The notes: generated by a model not told the origin, from the letters alone. 64,000 nt of DNA from Pseudomonas syringae (GCF_000737245.1 NZ_JPQU01000023.1:217928-281927), one strand, 5' to 3'. Positions 1 to 9,033 are shown, numbered from the stretch's first letter. A program made the numbers and translations.

Positions 1-1
1 C

Positions 2-565
2 CAGGCCAGTGATGACCCTTGGGCTTTCAAGCAGCGCTGGTATGAACGCCGCAAGCGCGCGTTAACCCTCGCGGCGTTGCCCCGAGAGCGCTATGCGGCC
101 ATTTTCGAACCTGGATGTGCCAACGGCGAACTCAGCGCAGACCTTGCGACACGCTGCGACCGGTTGTTGGCCTGCGACACCTGCTTGCCCGCCGTGGAGC
201 TGGCCCGTCAGCGTTTGCGCACGTTCAGCCATGTCAGAGTGATACAGGCGCGTTTGCCGCAACAATGGCCCGATGAACGCTTCGACCTGATCGTGCTCAG
301 TGAACTGGGCTATTACCTGGACGAAGTCGACCTGAATCTGTGGATTGATCGCGCGCTCGCTTCACTCACCGACAGCGGGCAACTGCTGGCTTGCCACTGG
401 CGACCCGACATCGACGGCTGCCCGCTGAACGCGGAGCGGGTTCACGCAATCCTTCAGGAACGGCTGCAAATGCCCCGACTGTTCACTCACCAGGAACCCG
501 ACTTCTTACTCGATATCTGGAGTCGCGAAGGCGAATCCGTGGCAGAAAAGGAGCTTCTAAGATGA
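2..565 (+). CDS. SAM-dependent methyltransferase, 5' end outside window
   Basis: The reading frame is open from the first bases, so the gene is truncated by the window edge; 187 codons are visible. A class I SAM-binding signature is clear: FEPGCANGEL (motif I), then an acidic strand end (LLACD) and a motif IV-like region (RFDLIVLSELGYYL). This matches the NodS-like/class I methyltransferase fold. Its stop overlaps the start of the next gene (ATGA), so it is co-translated with a family 2 glycosyltransferase. In Pseudomonas such pairs sit with PIG-L deacetylase and acyl-CoA dehydrogenase genes in a small glycan- or lipid-modifying cluster; those genes would lie upstream and are not visible. The substrate is unknown. 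Confidence 0.85.
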   Translation, partial: QASDDPWAFKQRWYERRKRALTLAALPRERYAAIFEPGCANGELSADLATRCDRLLACDTCLPAVELARQRLRTFSHVRVIQARLPQQWPDERFDLIVLSELGYYLDEVDLNLWIDRALASLTDSGQLLACHWRPDIDGCPLNAERVHAILQERLQMPRLFTHQEPDFLLDIWSREGESVAEKELLR

Positions 566-1215
566 TTGGCGTGCTCATCCCGGTCCACAACGAAGAACAA
601 CTGCTCGGTGAATGTCTGGAGACGGTGCTTGCGGCGGGCCAGCACCCGGCACTTGCGGATGAGCAGGTGTTGGTCCTGGTTGTGTTGGACAGCTGCACAG
701 ACGGCTCGGCGGCTATAGCGGAGCATTATTCTGTGGCCACTCTGGAAGTCTCGGTCCGAAACGTGGGTCAGGCGCGGGCGGCGGGTGCGTCATTGCTGCT
801 GGAACGCGGCGCCCGCTGGATTGCCTGTACGGACGGCGACAGTACGGTTGCGCAGGACTGGCTGGTTGAGCAGCTGGCATTGGACGCTGATGCGGTCTGC
901 GGGACCGTGACGCCTGGCCAGTGGCACGACGAGATTCCGCTGGAAGCGCAGATCCGCTACCAACAAAGCTATCAGCATCGGGACGGGCATCGGCATATCC
1001 ACGGCGCCAATCTGGGTGTCAGCGCAGCGGCTTACACCTTGGCGGGCGGCTTCCCACCGCTGGCGTGTCATGAAGACGTCCATCTCATTCGGCAGTTGGA
1101 GTTGAGGGGCGCACGCATTGCCTGGAGCTGCCGCCCGCGAGTCACCACCAGTACCCGGCTACAAGCTCGGGCCTCTGGCGGTTTTGCTGACTATTTAAGG
1201 GCTCTGGCTGACTGA
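562..1215 (+). CDS. Family 2 glycosyltransferase
   Basis: 217 residues. The start is set by the ATGA overlap with the preceding methyltransferase stop. The N-terminus MIGVLIPVHNEE is the classic GT2 nucleotide-sugar fold opening. A DxD-like metal site (CTDGDS) is near residue 94, and a later ED motif (CHEDVHL) fits the GT-A catalytic region. No membrane segment is obvious, so it is probably cytosolic or peripheral. The donor and acceptor sugars cannot be read from sequence. It is the last gene of its operon and converges on the hydrolase gene, leaving only about 4 bp between their ends. Confidence 0.88.
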   Translation: MIGVLIPVHNEEQLLGECLETVLAAGQHPALADEQVLVLVVLDSCTDGSAAIAEHYSVATLEVSVRNVGQARAAGASLLLERGARWIACTDGDSTVAQDWLVEQLALDADAVCGTVTPGQWHDEIPLEAQIRYQQSYQHRDGHRHIHGANLGVSAAAYTLAGGFPPLACHEDVHLIRQLELRGARIAWSCRPRVTTSTRLQARASGGFADYLRALAD

Positions 1216-1219
1216 AAGG

Positions 1220-2293
1220 CTATGGCTGATGGGCTGTTTGCAAGCCGGTGTTCAGCTCGGGCATACCCAGGGCATCCTCGAAAAAACGCACAGCCTCGGC
1301 GCTCAGATTACGATGAATGTCTTCACGATCCACGCCTTCGCGATCAGTACAGACGATGGGCGCCGTGGCTCGCTGCTCGTCGCTGCAGGGTGCCATGAAC
1401 ACGAAGTGCCCTGCCCCGGCCAGCAGTTTGTATTCAGGGGTCTGCGGCAGTTTGCGGGCCAGCGCTTCGGCATTCTTGTCGACGGCGAGCAGTTCGTCAC
1501 CACCACCGCTGTAAAGCAATACCGGCACATGCACGCCTGACAGCGTAGTGCGGCCGAACATTAAAGTCAGCGGTGCCATCAGCATCAAGGCCCCCACCCG
1601 GGGATCGGCCTGGGCATGCAAATCATCCCGGTCCAGCAACAACTCGCCTTGAGTCTTGCAAGCGTCGCGATCCAGCGGATGCTCTACACAATAGGTTTTC
1701 AGGCGCTTCAGATCAGGTTCAGCGCCCGCCAGAATCAACGCAGTTTCACCGCCAGCCGAATACCCAATCACTCCGACCTGATCGGCGCTCAAATATGGAG
1801 ACAATCGGGGATCGAGCAGCGCTGCGCTGATGGCTTCGGATATCTGCAGCGGCCGGCCGTAGAGATTGCTGAGGCTGCCCAATCGGCTGTGATCCTGGGT
1901 GTTATCGCCGGGATGAACAACCGCTACGACCACGAAGCCCTGGCGTGCCAGGGAAGTCGCCAGATCATGCAGCGCCAAGGGTGTGCCGGTATTGCCGTGG
2001 GACAGCAGTATCAGCGGGAAACGCCCCATGGCGATGGCCGCATCAGGGCTGGCTTCAATCCAGTAGTCCTGGACCTTGCTGGTGTGTTCTTCGTCGGTAG
2101 AGGGGTAGAACGCCAGAGCATGCATCGGCTGAGAATCCAGCGGATCAGGAAACGTCAGCTGGTGATAGCCGACACTCCAGTGTTCGTCAGCGCTTGCGTG
2201 CACCGAAACCATGCCGCCCAGCAGGGAAAACATCAGTAATGCACAAAGACGTACCATCACAAGGCCCAACCTTTGTAATCCGAAATGACCCAT
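1220..2293 (-). CDS. Exported alpha/beta hydrolase (dienelactone hydrolase / lipase-like)
   Basis: About 357 residues from the chosen ATG. That ATG has AGAGG 7 nt upstream; an ATG at 2257 is a possible shorter start. The N-terminus is hydrophobic and ends in a signal-peptide-like region (LLMFSLLGGMVSVHASA), so export is likely. The hydrolase fold is visible as LILLSHGNTG (oxyanion strand), GYSAGGETAL (nucleophile elbow GxSxGG) and a C-terminal GAGHFVF carrying the catalytic His. This resembles predicted dienelactone hydrolases and platelet-activating-factor acetylhydrolase-like proteins. The substrate is not predictable. It is a single gene, convergent with the glycosyltransferase. Confidence 0.8.
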   Translation of the reverse strand: MGHFGLQRLGLVMVRLCALLMFSLLGGMVSVHASADEHWSVGYHQLTFPDPLDSQPMHALAFYPSTDEEHTSKVQDYWIEASPDAAIAMGRFPLILLSHGNTGTPLALHDLATSLARQGFVVVAVVHPGDNTQDHSRLGSLSNLYGRPLQISEAISAALLDPRLSPYLSADQVGVIGYSAGGETALILAGAEPDLKRLKTYCVEHPLDRDACKTQGELLLDRDDLHAQADPRVGALMLMAPLTLMFGRTTLSGVHVPVLLYSGGGDELLAVDKNAEALARKLPQTPEYKLLAGAGHFVFMAPCSDEQRATAPIVCTDREGVDREDIHRNLSAEAVRFFEDALGMPELNTGLQTAHQP

Positions 2294-2512
2294 CCAGACG
2301 CCTCTGCGGCAGCTGAACCTGAGCTTCATGCTCTGGCGCGAACTCTCGCAGTACTGGCGTACAGAGATAAGAGTCACGATTTACGGATTAGTGCATAGGG
2401 CGGGCCAGATGTTTTGTGAATCGGGCCGAGCGGCCTCAGAACCTGGGGGAGATTCTTGATTACCTGCAAGGCTTCTCGGAAACACCTCAACGCGCTGGTC
2501 GATCTCAGCCTC

Positions 2513-2602
2513 GTGGGAGCGAATTTATTCGCGAATGCTGACGTACAACCGAAGCATATCCAGCGAATGTACCGACCTCTTCGCGAATGAATTCGCTCCC
2601 AC
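2513..2602. repeat. REPIN (paired REP palindrome, GTGGGAGC type)
   Basis: GTGGGAGCGAATTTATTCGCG at the left end faces its near-perfect inverse at the right end, about 90 bp overall. This is the typical Pseudomonas REP doublet. The 2294-2745 gap holds this, a single REP half at 2682-2706, and no convincing gene. Confidence 0.85.
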
Positions 2603-2681
2603 GGCTCCTTGCACCACCTGCGCAGTGCCTGCCCGGGATACAGACTCCGCGGTCTTCTTGAAAAAATCACCGAAACCTTAT

Positions 2682-2706
2682 CGCAGGCAAGCCCGGCTCC
2701 CACAGG
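2682..2706. repeat. Single REP half-element
   Basis: CAGGCAAGCCCGGCTCCCAC resembles the right half of the GTGGGAGC REP family, without a paired left half nearby. It may be a decayed or single REP downstream of azoR. Confidence 0.5.
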
Positions 2707-2745
2707 TGTCACCGGGCCGCTTGTAGCTTTCCGCTCGTAGCTGCC

Positions 2746-3354
2746 TCAGGCCGCGAACAACTCTTCAGCAATCTGCTGCTGTGCAGCGGTCATTGCATTG
2801 GCGCGAGGTTCGTCGCCATAGGCCAGGCCGTGAGCGAAAACAAACTTCAGGTTAGTGACGCCGATGAAACCGAACAGCACTTTCAAGAAGTCCTCATGCC
2901 CTACGCTGGTTGGCTGACCAACGTGCAAACCACCCGCGGTGGAGACGATGATCACTTGCTTGTCGCCACACAGCCCTTCTGGGCCGGTTTCGGTGTAACG
3001 GAAGGTGCGACCGGCGACCGTGATGCGGTCAATCCAGGCCTTGAGCTGGCTTGGAATGGTGAAGTTGTACATCGGGGCGCCAATGACCACGACGTCTGCG
3101 TCGAGAAATTCCTGCAACGTTGCTTCATTGCTGGCAACTTCCTGCTGTTGAGCAGCATCACGACCTTCTTCAGGAGTGCCGGCAGCAGCCAGGGTACCTG
3201 CGGAAAAGTGAGTCAATGCTTCACTGGCCAAATCGCGATAAATCACCTGAGTACTAGTTTCAACGGCGCTGAACGCCTCAACCACACTGCGGCTCAGCTG
3301 ACGCGAGGCAGAATGGTCGGCAAGGATGCTGGAATCGATGTGCAAGAGTTTCAT
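2746..3354 (-). CDS. azoR: FMN-dependent NADH-azoreductase / quinone reductase
   Basis: 202 residues, full length for the AzoR (AcpD) flavodoxin-fold family. [21 protein letters not shown] is the FMN-phosphate-binding start, [15 protein letters not shown] is the conserved isoalloxazine-binding segment, and VIIVSTAGG follows. These enzymes reduce azo dyes and quinones by two-electron transfer from NAD(P)H and are cytosolic homodimers. GGAAG lies about 8 nt before the ATG. The gene is divergent from the LysR-type regulator at 3484, with a 129-bp shared promoter region, which suggests that the regulator controls it, as is common for azoR/LysR pairs. Confidence 0.93.
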   Translation of the reverse strand: MKLLHIDSSILADHSASRQLSRSVVEAFSAVETSTQVIYRDLASEALTHFSAGTLAAAGTPEEGRDAAQQQEVASNEATLQEFLDADVVVIGAPMYNFTIPSQLKAWIDRITVAGRTFRYTETGPEGLCGDKQVIIVSTAGGLHVGQPTSVGHEDFLKVLFGFIGVTNLKFVFAHGLAYGDEPRANAMTAAQQQIAEELFAA

Positions 3355-3483
3355 GAGGAGCTTCCCGAGTGAGTGAGTCGCCAGCAGGCGGCAAGTGGCG
3401 ATAATCCTACCCTTGAAACCAATAGCTGATTAGTCGCCATAAATGCGATAGTTCGTCCCACCTACAGGACAATCGAGCGTTTC

Positions 3484-4389
3484 ATGCAAGACCTCAATGA
3501 TCTTTACTACTTCGCCAAGGTTGTCGAATCCGGGGGATTCGCAGCGGCTGGACGATTACTGGGCATACCCAAATCGCGACTGTCGCGCCGTATTGCCGAG
3601 CTCGAAGCCAGGCTTGGCGCCAGTCTGCTCCAACGCACCACCCGCAAACTGGCCATGACTGCAGTGGGCGAGCGCTATCTGAGCCATTGCCAGGCAATGC
3701 TGCTGGAGGCCGAAATGGCAGACGAAGTGGTCGCCTCTTTGTCCGCCGAACCCCGCGGGCGGCTGCGGGTATCCTGTCCGGTCGGCATGATTCACTGGAA
3801 CCTGTCGGCAGTGATCAACGAGTTCCTTATCAGCCATCCGCTTGTGCAACTGGAAATGCTGCTGGTCAACCGCCGGGTGGATCTGGTCAATGAAGGCATC
3901 GACGTTGCATTGCGCGTGCGGGATATCGGCGATGAAGACCCCAGCCTCATTGTTCGTCAGCTATCCCCTGCCCGTGCCATATTGGCTGCCTCACCCGCCC
4001 TGATTGCCGGGCGTAGCGTCGTCCACCCCCGCGACCTTGCCACCCTGCCCGTGCTGGGTGCCGTCGAGGCTGATCGCAAAGTTCACTTTCAACTGCGGCA
4101 CGCTGACGGCGACCACTGTGATCTGGCCCTGGAGCCGCGGCTGGTGGTCGATGACTTCCCGATTCGCAAGAATGCGGCGGTAGAGGGCCTGGGCTTCACG
4201 CTTCTGCCGATGATGAATTGCTACAAGGAGCTGGAAAGCGGACAACTCATCCAGCTATTGCCTGACTGGTCACTGCCCGGAGGTAATCTGCAAGCGGCGT
4301 ACACCCAAAGGCGGGGAATGTTGCCTGCGGTGCGGGCCTGGATTGAGCACGTCAGTGCAGCATTCGGCGCGGAGCCCGGTTGTCGTTGA
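3484..4389 (+). CDS. LysR-family transcriptional regulator
   Basis: 301 residues. The N-terminal winged HTH is clear (DLYYFAKVVESGGFAAAGRLLG then PKSRLSRRIAELEARLG), followed by the linker LLQRTTRKLAMT and a periplasmic-binding-like effector domain. It belongs to the large DsdC/AaeR-like LTTR group common in Pseudomonas. It is divergent from azoR and probably regulates it; an electrophile or quinone-type ligand is only an inference. The next gene starts 35 nt downstream. Confidence 0.9.
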   Translation: MQDLNDLYYFAKVVESGGFAAAGRLLGIPKSRLSRRIAELEARLGASLLQRTTRKLAMTAVGERYLSHCQAMLLEAEMADEVVASLSAEPRGRLRVSCPVGMIHWNLSAVINEFLISHPLVQLEMLLVNRRVDLVNEGIDVALRVRDIGDEDPSLIVRQLSPARAILAASPALIAGRSVVHPRDLATLPVLGAVEADRKVHFQLRHADGDHCDLALEPRLVVDDFPIRKNAAVEGLGFTLLPMMNCYKELESGQLIQLLPDWSLPGGNLQAAYTQRRGMLPAVRAWIEHVSAAFGAEPGCR

Positions 4390-4424
4390 GACTCTTGAAT
4401 CCTGGGATTGAATCGAGGAATGCC

Positions 4425-4769
4425 ATGTTTGCCGAACAAGTCGCGCAATTCTGCCTGCAACTGCCGGGCGCCCGAGAGGATTACAAATGGGGTGGCATGC
4501 GGGTGTTTTCCGTAGCCGAGAAGAAGATGTTCGCAGTGCTGGACCTGGCGGGCAAAGGCCTGTCATTCAAAGTCGCGCCGGAGTTGTTTCTGGGTTACGT
4601 CGACCGCCCCGGCGTCCGCCCCGCGCCCTATCTGGCCAGAGCCTACTGGATCAGCGTGGCGGTACCCTACGCCCTGAGTGACGACGAACTTCAGGATTTG
4701 CTGACCCGTTCCCACCAGTTGGTGGTCGGCAAGCTGCCGAAGAAGCAACAGATCGGATTGAAGTTGTAG
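4425..4769 (+). CDS. MmcQ/YjbR-family protein
   Basis: 114 residues. The ATG at 4425 was chosen because GAGGAA lies 6-7 nt upstream. The sequence has the YjbR/CyaY-fold pattern: GAREDYKWG near the start, then VFSVAEKKMFAVLDL and LSFKVAPELF, and RPAPYLARAYWISV. The family is called DNA-binding on the strength of a structure; a physiological role is not established. It lies directly behind the LysR gene and may be co-transcribed with it. Confidence 0.85.
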   Translation: MFAEQVAQFCLQLPGAREDYKWGGMRVFSVAEKKMFAVLDLAGKGLSFKVAPELFLGYVDRPGVRPAPYLARAYWISVAVPYALSDDELQDLLTRSHQLVVGKLPKKQQIGLKL

Positions 4770-4791
4770 AGGATGGATGTGCCGTCACTGT

Positions 4792-4877
4792 GTGGGAGCG
4801 GTGCTTGCCCGCGATAAGGACACCGCAGATGTCAGTTAGATAGCGTAAAACCTATCGCGGGCAAGCACCGCTCCCAC
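4792..4877. repeat. REPIN (GTGGGAGC type)
   Basis: GTGGGAGCGGTGCTTGCCCG and its inverse CGGGCAAGCACCGCTCCCAC flank a short unique centre. The element lies between convergent genes (yjbR-like and DUF1294), where it could also act as a bidirectional mRNA end. Confidence 0.9.
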
Positions 4878-4897
4878 AGGAGTCGAACCCAGCGAGC

Positions 4898-5329
4898 TCA
4901 ATAAAAATGCCGAGCCAGGTAATTCCCGCCCAACAACAGCCGATCAACCCAGTACGCCTGATGCAGCAGCACGATCAGCCAGAACACCAATTGAAAGGAC
5001 ACTTTGCGGGTTTTGTGGCGGAACAGTTGCTGTGCAATCAACGCTCCCGGCCAACCACCCAACAGCTCCACGGCGTGCAGGACCTTTTCCGGCGTGCGCC
5101 AGCCGTCGGCTCTGGCCTGACGCTTGTCGCGCCAGTACAGAAACACCGCCAGCACACTCATAACCAGATAGATCGCCAGCGGCAACCAGACGCCATTGAT
5201 TGCCAACGCCCCCGCTCCGATGATCGGCAGCGCGCAGAGCGTCAGCAGCACGAAAAGCTTCAGGCGCACAAAGCGCCGCGCCGATGTTTTGCCGGAGGCC
5301 TTGCGTTCAGTTCGAATCTGCTGAGCCAT
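4898..5329 (-). CDS. DUF1294 membrane protein
   Basis: 143 residues. The N-terminus is basic (RTERKASGKTSARR). It is followed by hydrophobic segments at about 25-45 and 49-67, and by the DUF1294 core YWRDKRQARADGWRTPE...HAVELLGGWPGALIAQQLFRHK, then a last hydrophobic stretch near 115-130. The GGWPGAL...RHK motif is the family hallmark. The function is unknown. It starts 5 nt after the uppP stop codon, so both are likely on one transcript. Confidence 0.85.
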   Translation of the reverse strand: MAQQIRTERKASGKTSARRFVRLKLFVLLTLCALPIIGAGALAINGVWLPLAIYLVMSVLAVFLYWRDKRQARADGWRTPEKVLHAVELLGGWPGALIAQQLFRHKTRKVSFQLVFWLIVLLHQAYWVDRLLLGGNYLARHFY

Positions 5330-5334
5330 ACGCT

Positions 5335-6165
5335 TTAGCCGCTCACCGACGTCCAGTCGATCCAGCCAAACTGCCAGGTGGCGAGAATCAGCAGACCGAA
5401 CGCGATCCGATACCAGGCGAATACCGCATAGCTATGGGTGGCGATGAACCGAAGCAAACCACGCACCGCGATCATGGCGAACACGAACGAAGTGACGAAG
5501 CCAATCGCAAACACTGGGAAATCTGCGGGCTGGAAAAGGTGGTGATACTTGTAACCTGAGTACACTGCAGCCCCGACCATGGTGGGCATGGCCAGGAAGA
5601 ATGAAAACTCGGTGGCCGTCTTGCGCGACAAGCCGAACAGCAAACCGCCGATGATCGTCGAGCCGGAACGCGAGGTTCCCGGGATCATCGCCAGACACTG
5701 TGCGCAACCGACTTTCAGGGCGTCTACCCAGGTCATGTCATCGACGCTTTCAGCGTGGACCGTATGCTCGCGGCGCTCGGCCCACAACATGATAATGCCG
5801 CCGACGACCAGCGCCGTCGCCACGGTGATGGGGTTGAACAGGTATTCGTGAATCCAGTCCGCAAACAGCACACCCAACACCACGGCTGGCAGAAACGCGA
5901 TCAACAGGTTGACGGTAAAGCGCTGGGCCTGACGCTGCTTTGGCAAGCCGACCACGACGTCGATGATCTTGCGCCGGAACTCCCAGACCACCGCGAGAAT
6001 CGCGCCAAGCTGGATAATGATGTTGAAGGCCATCGCCCGTTCGCCGCCAAAATTGATCAAGTCCGCGACGATGATCTGGTGTCCGGTGCTGGAGATCGGC
6101 AGAAACTCCGTAAGCCCCTCGACAATCCCGAGAATCAATGCCTGAGCGGCGGTCCAAAGATCCAT
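5335..6165 (-). CDS. uppP: Undecaprenyl-diphosphate phosphatase (BacA/UppP)
   Basis: 276 residues, normal for the family. The start [21 protein letters not shown] was chosen because it is the usual N-terminus and GGGGGA lies just upstream; an ATG one codon earlier is also possible. The two catalytic signatures are present: [14 protein letters not shown] near residues 17-30 and [10 protein letters not shown] in the middle. The rest is polytopic membrane sequence. The enzyme dephosphorylates undecaprenyl diphosphate at the inner membrane to recycle the peptidoglycan carrier lipid, and overexpression gives bacitracin resistance in E. coli. Confidence 0.96.
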   Translation of the reverse strand: MDLWTAAQALILGIVEGLTEFLPISSTGHQIIVADLINFGGERAMAFNIIIQLGAILAVVWEFRRKIIDVVVGLPKQRQAQRFTVNLLIAFLPAVVLGVLFADWIHEYLFNPITVATALVVGGIIMLWAERREHTVHAESVDDMTWVDALKVGCAQCLAMIPGTSRSGSTIIGGLLFGLSRKTATEFSFFLAMPTMVGAAVYSGYKYHHLFQPADFPVFAIGFVTSFVFAMIAVRGLLRFIATHSYAVFAWYRIAFGLLILATWQFGWIDWTSVSG

Positions 6166-6338
6166 CATTCCCCCAATGTGGCCCACTCGAAGGAGGCCTG
6201 TAAGTCGTATTGTTTTCAACCGGTGTGAATATACCCGGCCAACGGTGAACAGCAGCTGAATACGCTGGTCGCGGGCCTGAGTATTACCGGGCGCGGCGAT
6301 CCTAACAGACATACAGAGCGCATGCTTCCATTGAACCC

Positions 6339-6429
6339 GTGGGACCGGCTTTAGTCGGGAATATGGCGTTACATACGCTCCATCTGTTTCGTCATTAACT
6401 CCCGCTCTCCCGGCTAAAGCCGGACCTGC
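6339..6429. repeat. REPIN (GGACCGGCTTTAGCC type)
   Basis: GTGGGACCGGCTTTAGTCGGGAA faces CCCGGCTAAAGCCGGACC, about 90 bp overall. It is a second REP family, distinct from the GTGGGAGC type, and lies between the divergent uppP and NadR-like genes. Confidence 0.8.
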
Positions 6430-6508
6430 GAGATTGCACGAATCATGTATCTCCAGGCGTCATCCGCTTACAATCCACGCCGTTTTCTACCCCCAAGGAG
6501 CGGCAACA

Positions 6509-7036
6509 ATGAAGGTTCTGGTGCTGGCTGGCCCTGAGTCCAGCGGCAAAAGCTGGCTGGCCGCAGAAATACAAAACCGCTTTGGTGGGAGGCTGGTGAG
6601 CGAATACGTTCGTGATTTCATCGAACAACACCAGCGGGACACTAGTTACGCTGACATCCCGGCCATCGCCCAGGGCCAGCTCGACAGCGAAGATGCCGCC
6701 CGCGCTGCCGCCCCCGAGCTTTTGATTCTCGATACTCACCTGCTGAGCAATATGCTCTGGAGTCTGACGTTATTTGGGGATTGTCCGGGATGGGTAGAGC
6801 AGGCATTACTGACGCGGCATTACGATCTGCATCTGCTTCTGGCCCCGGAAGGCGTCGAATGGATTGGCGACGGCCAGCGTTGCCAGCCGGAACTGGCCCT
6901 GCGCCAACGATTCTTTGCAGACAGCCTGCGCTGGCTTGAGCAAAACCGGCAGACTCACCTGGTGATTGGCGGCGACTGGGCGCAACGTCGCGAGCAGGCG
7001 TTTACCGCCGTGCATCATCTGCTGAGCAAGGACTGA
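6509..7036 (+). CDS. NadR-like AAA ATPase / ribosylnicotinamide kinase domain protein
   Basis: 175 residues. The start follows AAGGAG with good spacing. The Walker A site is GPESSGKS at residues 8-15, and an aspartate-ended strand (LLILDTHLLSN) follows. This is the AAA_28 family, related to the C-terminal nicotinamide riboside kinase domain of NadR. A role in NAD salvage, phosphorylating nicotinamide riboside, is inferred from the family. No pnuC transporter gene is adjacent here. The gene converges with the regulator at 7040 with 3 bp between them. Confidence 0.8.
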   Translation: MKVLVLAGPESSGKSWLAAEIQNRFGGRLVSEYVRDFIEQHQRDTSYADIPAIAQGQLDSEDAARAAAPELLILDTHLLSNMLWSLTLFGDCPGWVEQALLTRHYDLHLLLAPEGVEWIGDGQRCQPELALRQRFFADSLRWLEQNRQTHLVIGGDWAQRREQAFTAVHHLLSKD

Positions 7037-7039
7037 CTC

Positions 7040-8368
7040 TCAACGGATCTGATGTTTGTGCAGTAACCGATAAAACGTCGGCCGCGAAACACCCAGCACT
7101 TTTGCGGCGACACTCAGGTTGTCGCTGTGGCGGGTCAGCACATCACACAGGGCCTGACGTTCTGCCCGGGATTTATAGTCGTCCAGCGTGCCCATACTGC
7201 TGATGATGTCGTCCTCGCCCAGCAAGCCAAGGTCCGCCGCTTCAATCTGCCGTCCTTCAGCCAGCACCAGGCCGCGACGCACCCGATTGGCGAGCTCGCG
7301 CACGTTCCCTGGCCAGTCATGCTTGCCCATGGCAACCAGCGCATCCTGACTGAAGTTGCGCACCCTTCTGCCGGTTTCCTGACTGTAGAAATGAGCGAAG
7401 TGGTTAGCCAGTAATGCCAGATCCCCATGGCGCTCGCGCAACGGTGCGGTCCCGACCTGCAGCACATTCAGGCGGTAATAAAGATCTTCGCGGAAGCTTT
7501 TCTTGCGGATTGCCGCCTCCAGATCGACATGGGTGGCCGCCAGCACCCGCACGTCGATCGGAATAGCTTCGCGCCCGCCTATGCGCTCGATTTGCTTGTC
7601 CTGGAGGAAGCGCAGCAGGTTGGCTTGCACTTCCATGGGCAAATCGCCGATCTCATCCAGAAACAAGGTTCCGCCGTTAGCGGCCTCGATCCGGCCAATC
7701 TTCAGCTCATTGGCGCCCTCGAAGGCGCCCGGCTCATAGCCGAACAGTTCGGTATGCAGCAAATGTTCGGCGGTAGCACTGCAATTGATCGCCACGAATG
7801 GCTTGTGGCGTCGTTGTGACTGCATGTGCAGGGTGCGCGCCACCAGTTCTTTGCCAGTGCCAGGCTCGCCGCGAATCAGGACAGGGGATTCAGTGGGTGC
7901 CAATTTGCTCAGCAGGCGACGCAACTCACGGATAGGCCGGCTTTCGCCGAGCATCTCGTGTTCCGGGCCGGACACATAGCCAGCACCCTGAGTGCGCATG
8001 CGTGCCATGCCAAACGCGCGCCCCAGAGTGACCTGCATCCGCGCGACGTCGAATGGCAAGGTGTGAAAATCAAAAAACCATTCACAGACGAAGTCACCGA
8101 TTTTCTCCCGACGCAAATCATCAGGAGTTAACACCGCGATCCATTCGGTATGGCTGCGGGCAATCAAATCCTTGACGACTTCCGGGTGCTCGAAATGGTA
8201 CGGCATAAGGCGGATCAAGCCGACATCGCAGCTGCGCCCGACTGCGTTTTCGAGGGTGCTGATGTCCACATCCCACATCGATGCGCGTAGAACGGGGATG
8301 AGCTGATGGCAATCGTCACACGGATCAACAATCAACAAGCGTCGCAATGGTGGTGCCGATTCATGCAT
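7040..8368 (-). CDS. Enhancer-binding-protein-type regulator with degenerate receiver (VpsR-like)
   Basis: 442 residues. The N-terminal ~125 residues resemble a receiver domain (LLIVDPCDD), but the expected phosphoacceptor Asp falls on Arg53 (GLIRLMPY). The AAA+ domain has Walker A GEPGTGKE at 167-174, Walker B GTLFLDEIGD near 233-242 and an arginine-finger region FREDLYYRL at 292-300. A Fis-type HTH is at the C-terminus (LSVAAKVLGVSRPTFYRLL). The sigma-54 contact loop reads GAFEGA (214-219) instead of GAFTGA. The architecture matches VpsR-like atypical bacterial enhancer-binding proteins. It may therefore not act through phosphorylation, and perhaps not through classical sigma-54 activation. 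The targets are unknown. Confidence 0.85.
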   Translation of the reverse strand: MHESAPPLRRLLIVDPCDDCHQLIPVLRASMWDVDISTLENAVGRSCDVGLIRLMPYHFEHPEVVKDLIARSHTEWIAVLTPDDLRREKIGDFVCEWFFDFHTLPFDVARMQVTLGRAFGMARMRTQGAGYVSGPEHEMLGESRPIRELRRLLSKLAPTESPVLIRGEPGTGKELVARTLHMQSQRRHKPFVAINCSATAEHLLHTELFGYEPGAFEGANELKIGRIEAANGGTLFLDEIGDLPMEVQANLLRFLQDKQIERIGGREAIPIDVRVLAATHVDLEAAIRKKSFREDLYYRLNVLQVGTAPLRERHGDLALLANHFAHFYSQETGRRVRNFSQDALVAMGKHDWPGNVRELANRVRRGLVLAEGRQIEAADLGLLGEDDIISSMGTLDDYKSRAERQALCDVLTRHSDNLSVAAKVLGVSRPTFYRLLHKHQIR

Positions 8369-8745
8369 AAGAAGTCCCTGGCGCCATGACTTAGGAATTA
8401 AGCTGAGAAAACTATTTATAAACAGGTAGTTGGCGGTCTCGATTTGAACATTAGCAAGTTTTTGACGGGCGCTTGTACCGATTAACTATATGGTTCAGAC
8501 CCAAATAGAATTAGGCGAATAAAACAAGCGCCTGTCTTCGCTGCGCCGCCGTGCCGCACCTTCGCCCATGGTCAAGCCGCCTGCCTGGAGCCAGCGAAAT
8601 ACGTGGGATGCGTAAAAAAAACGAAAATAAATGTCCGACTGTGTGACTTCAATGGGGGGCTTCGTCATCAACACAAGTATCCAGCCGAACGGTACGCCCA
8701 ACCGCCGGCGCTCACTCTTGATATGGGCACTTTGAGGAACACACC
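8369..8745. promoter_or_regulatory. AT-rich intergenic region between divergent regulator and 88-aa gene
   Basis: 377 bp with no convincing gene. The part next to the regulator (8390-8500) is markedly A+T rich, and a TTGACG at 8462-8467 is followed 17-19 nt later by ACTATATG, a possible sigma-70 promoter reading rightward. No clear -24/-12 sigma-54 element was found. The promoter call is tentative. Confidence 0.3.
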
Positions 8746-9012
8746 ATGAACGCCCCATTGCGCTTCAACGATGCACTCCTGATCGCTGGACACGCTTTTG
8801 AACCTTTCCAATGCGTCGCCTGGGCACCACAGGATGGTAATGGCGAGCTGAGCCTGACGGTGATCGACCGTACCAGCACACGTATCGGCCGTCGGCAGAT
8901 TGCCCGCAGCATCTATTCGGACCCGGCGCAGCTGGCCAGCGCTCTGGAACAAGCCCGCGCGGAAATCAGCAACGAAGGCTACCGGCTCGAGCCGTGGACC
9001 ATGCCAGCCTGA
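8746..9012 (+). CDS. Small conserved hypothetical protein (88 aa)
   Basis: TTGAGGAA sits 7-10 nt upstream of the ATG, and codon use is like that of the neighbouring genes. The protein is soluble with no signal peptide. It has two halves: a beta-rich N-terminal part (LIAGHAFEPFQCVAWAPQDG...LSLTVIDRT) and a helical C-terminal part (SDPAQLASALEQARAEISNEGY). I do not recognise the family. It is divergent from the atypical enhancer-binding regulator and could be its target, but no binding site was identified. Confidence 0.7.
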   Translation: MNAPLRFNDALLIAGHAFEPFQCVAWAPQDGNGELSLTVIDRTSTRIGRRQIARSIYSDPAQLASALEQARAEISNEGYRLEPWTMPA

Positions 9013-9033
9013 TAGTCGGCAGACCTCGGACCT

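Noticed and set aside
2374..2712. 112-codon open frame on the minus strand
   Set aside because: It is made mostly of REP sequences (GAGLACDK, FANKFAPTRL are their usual translations).
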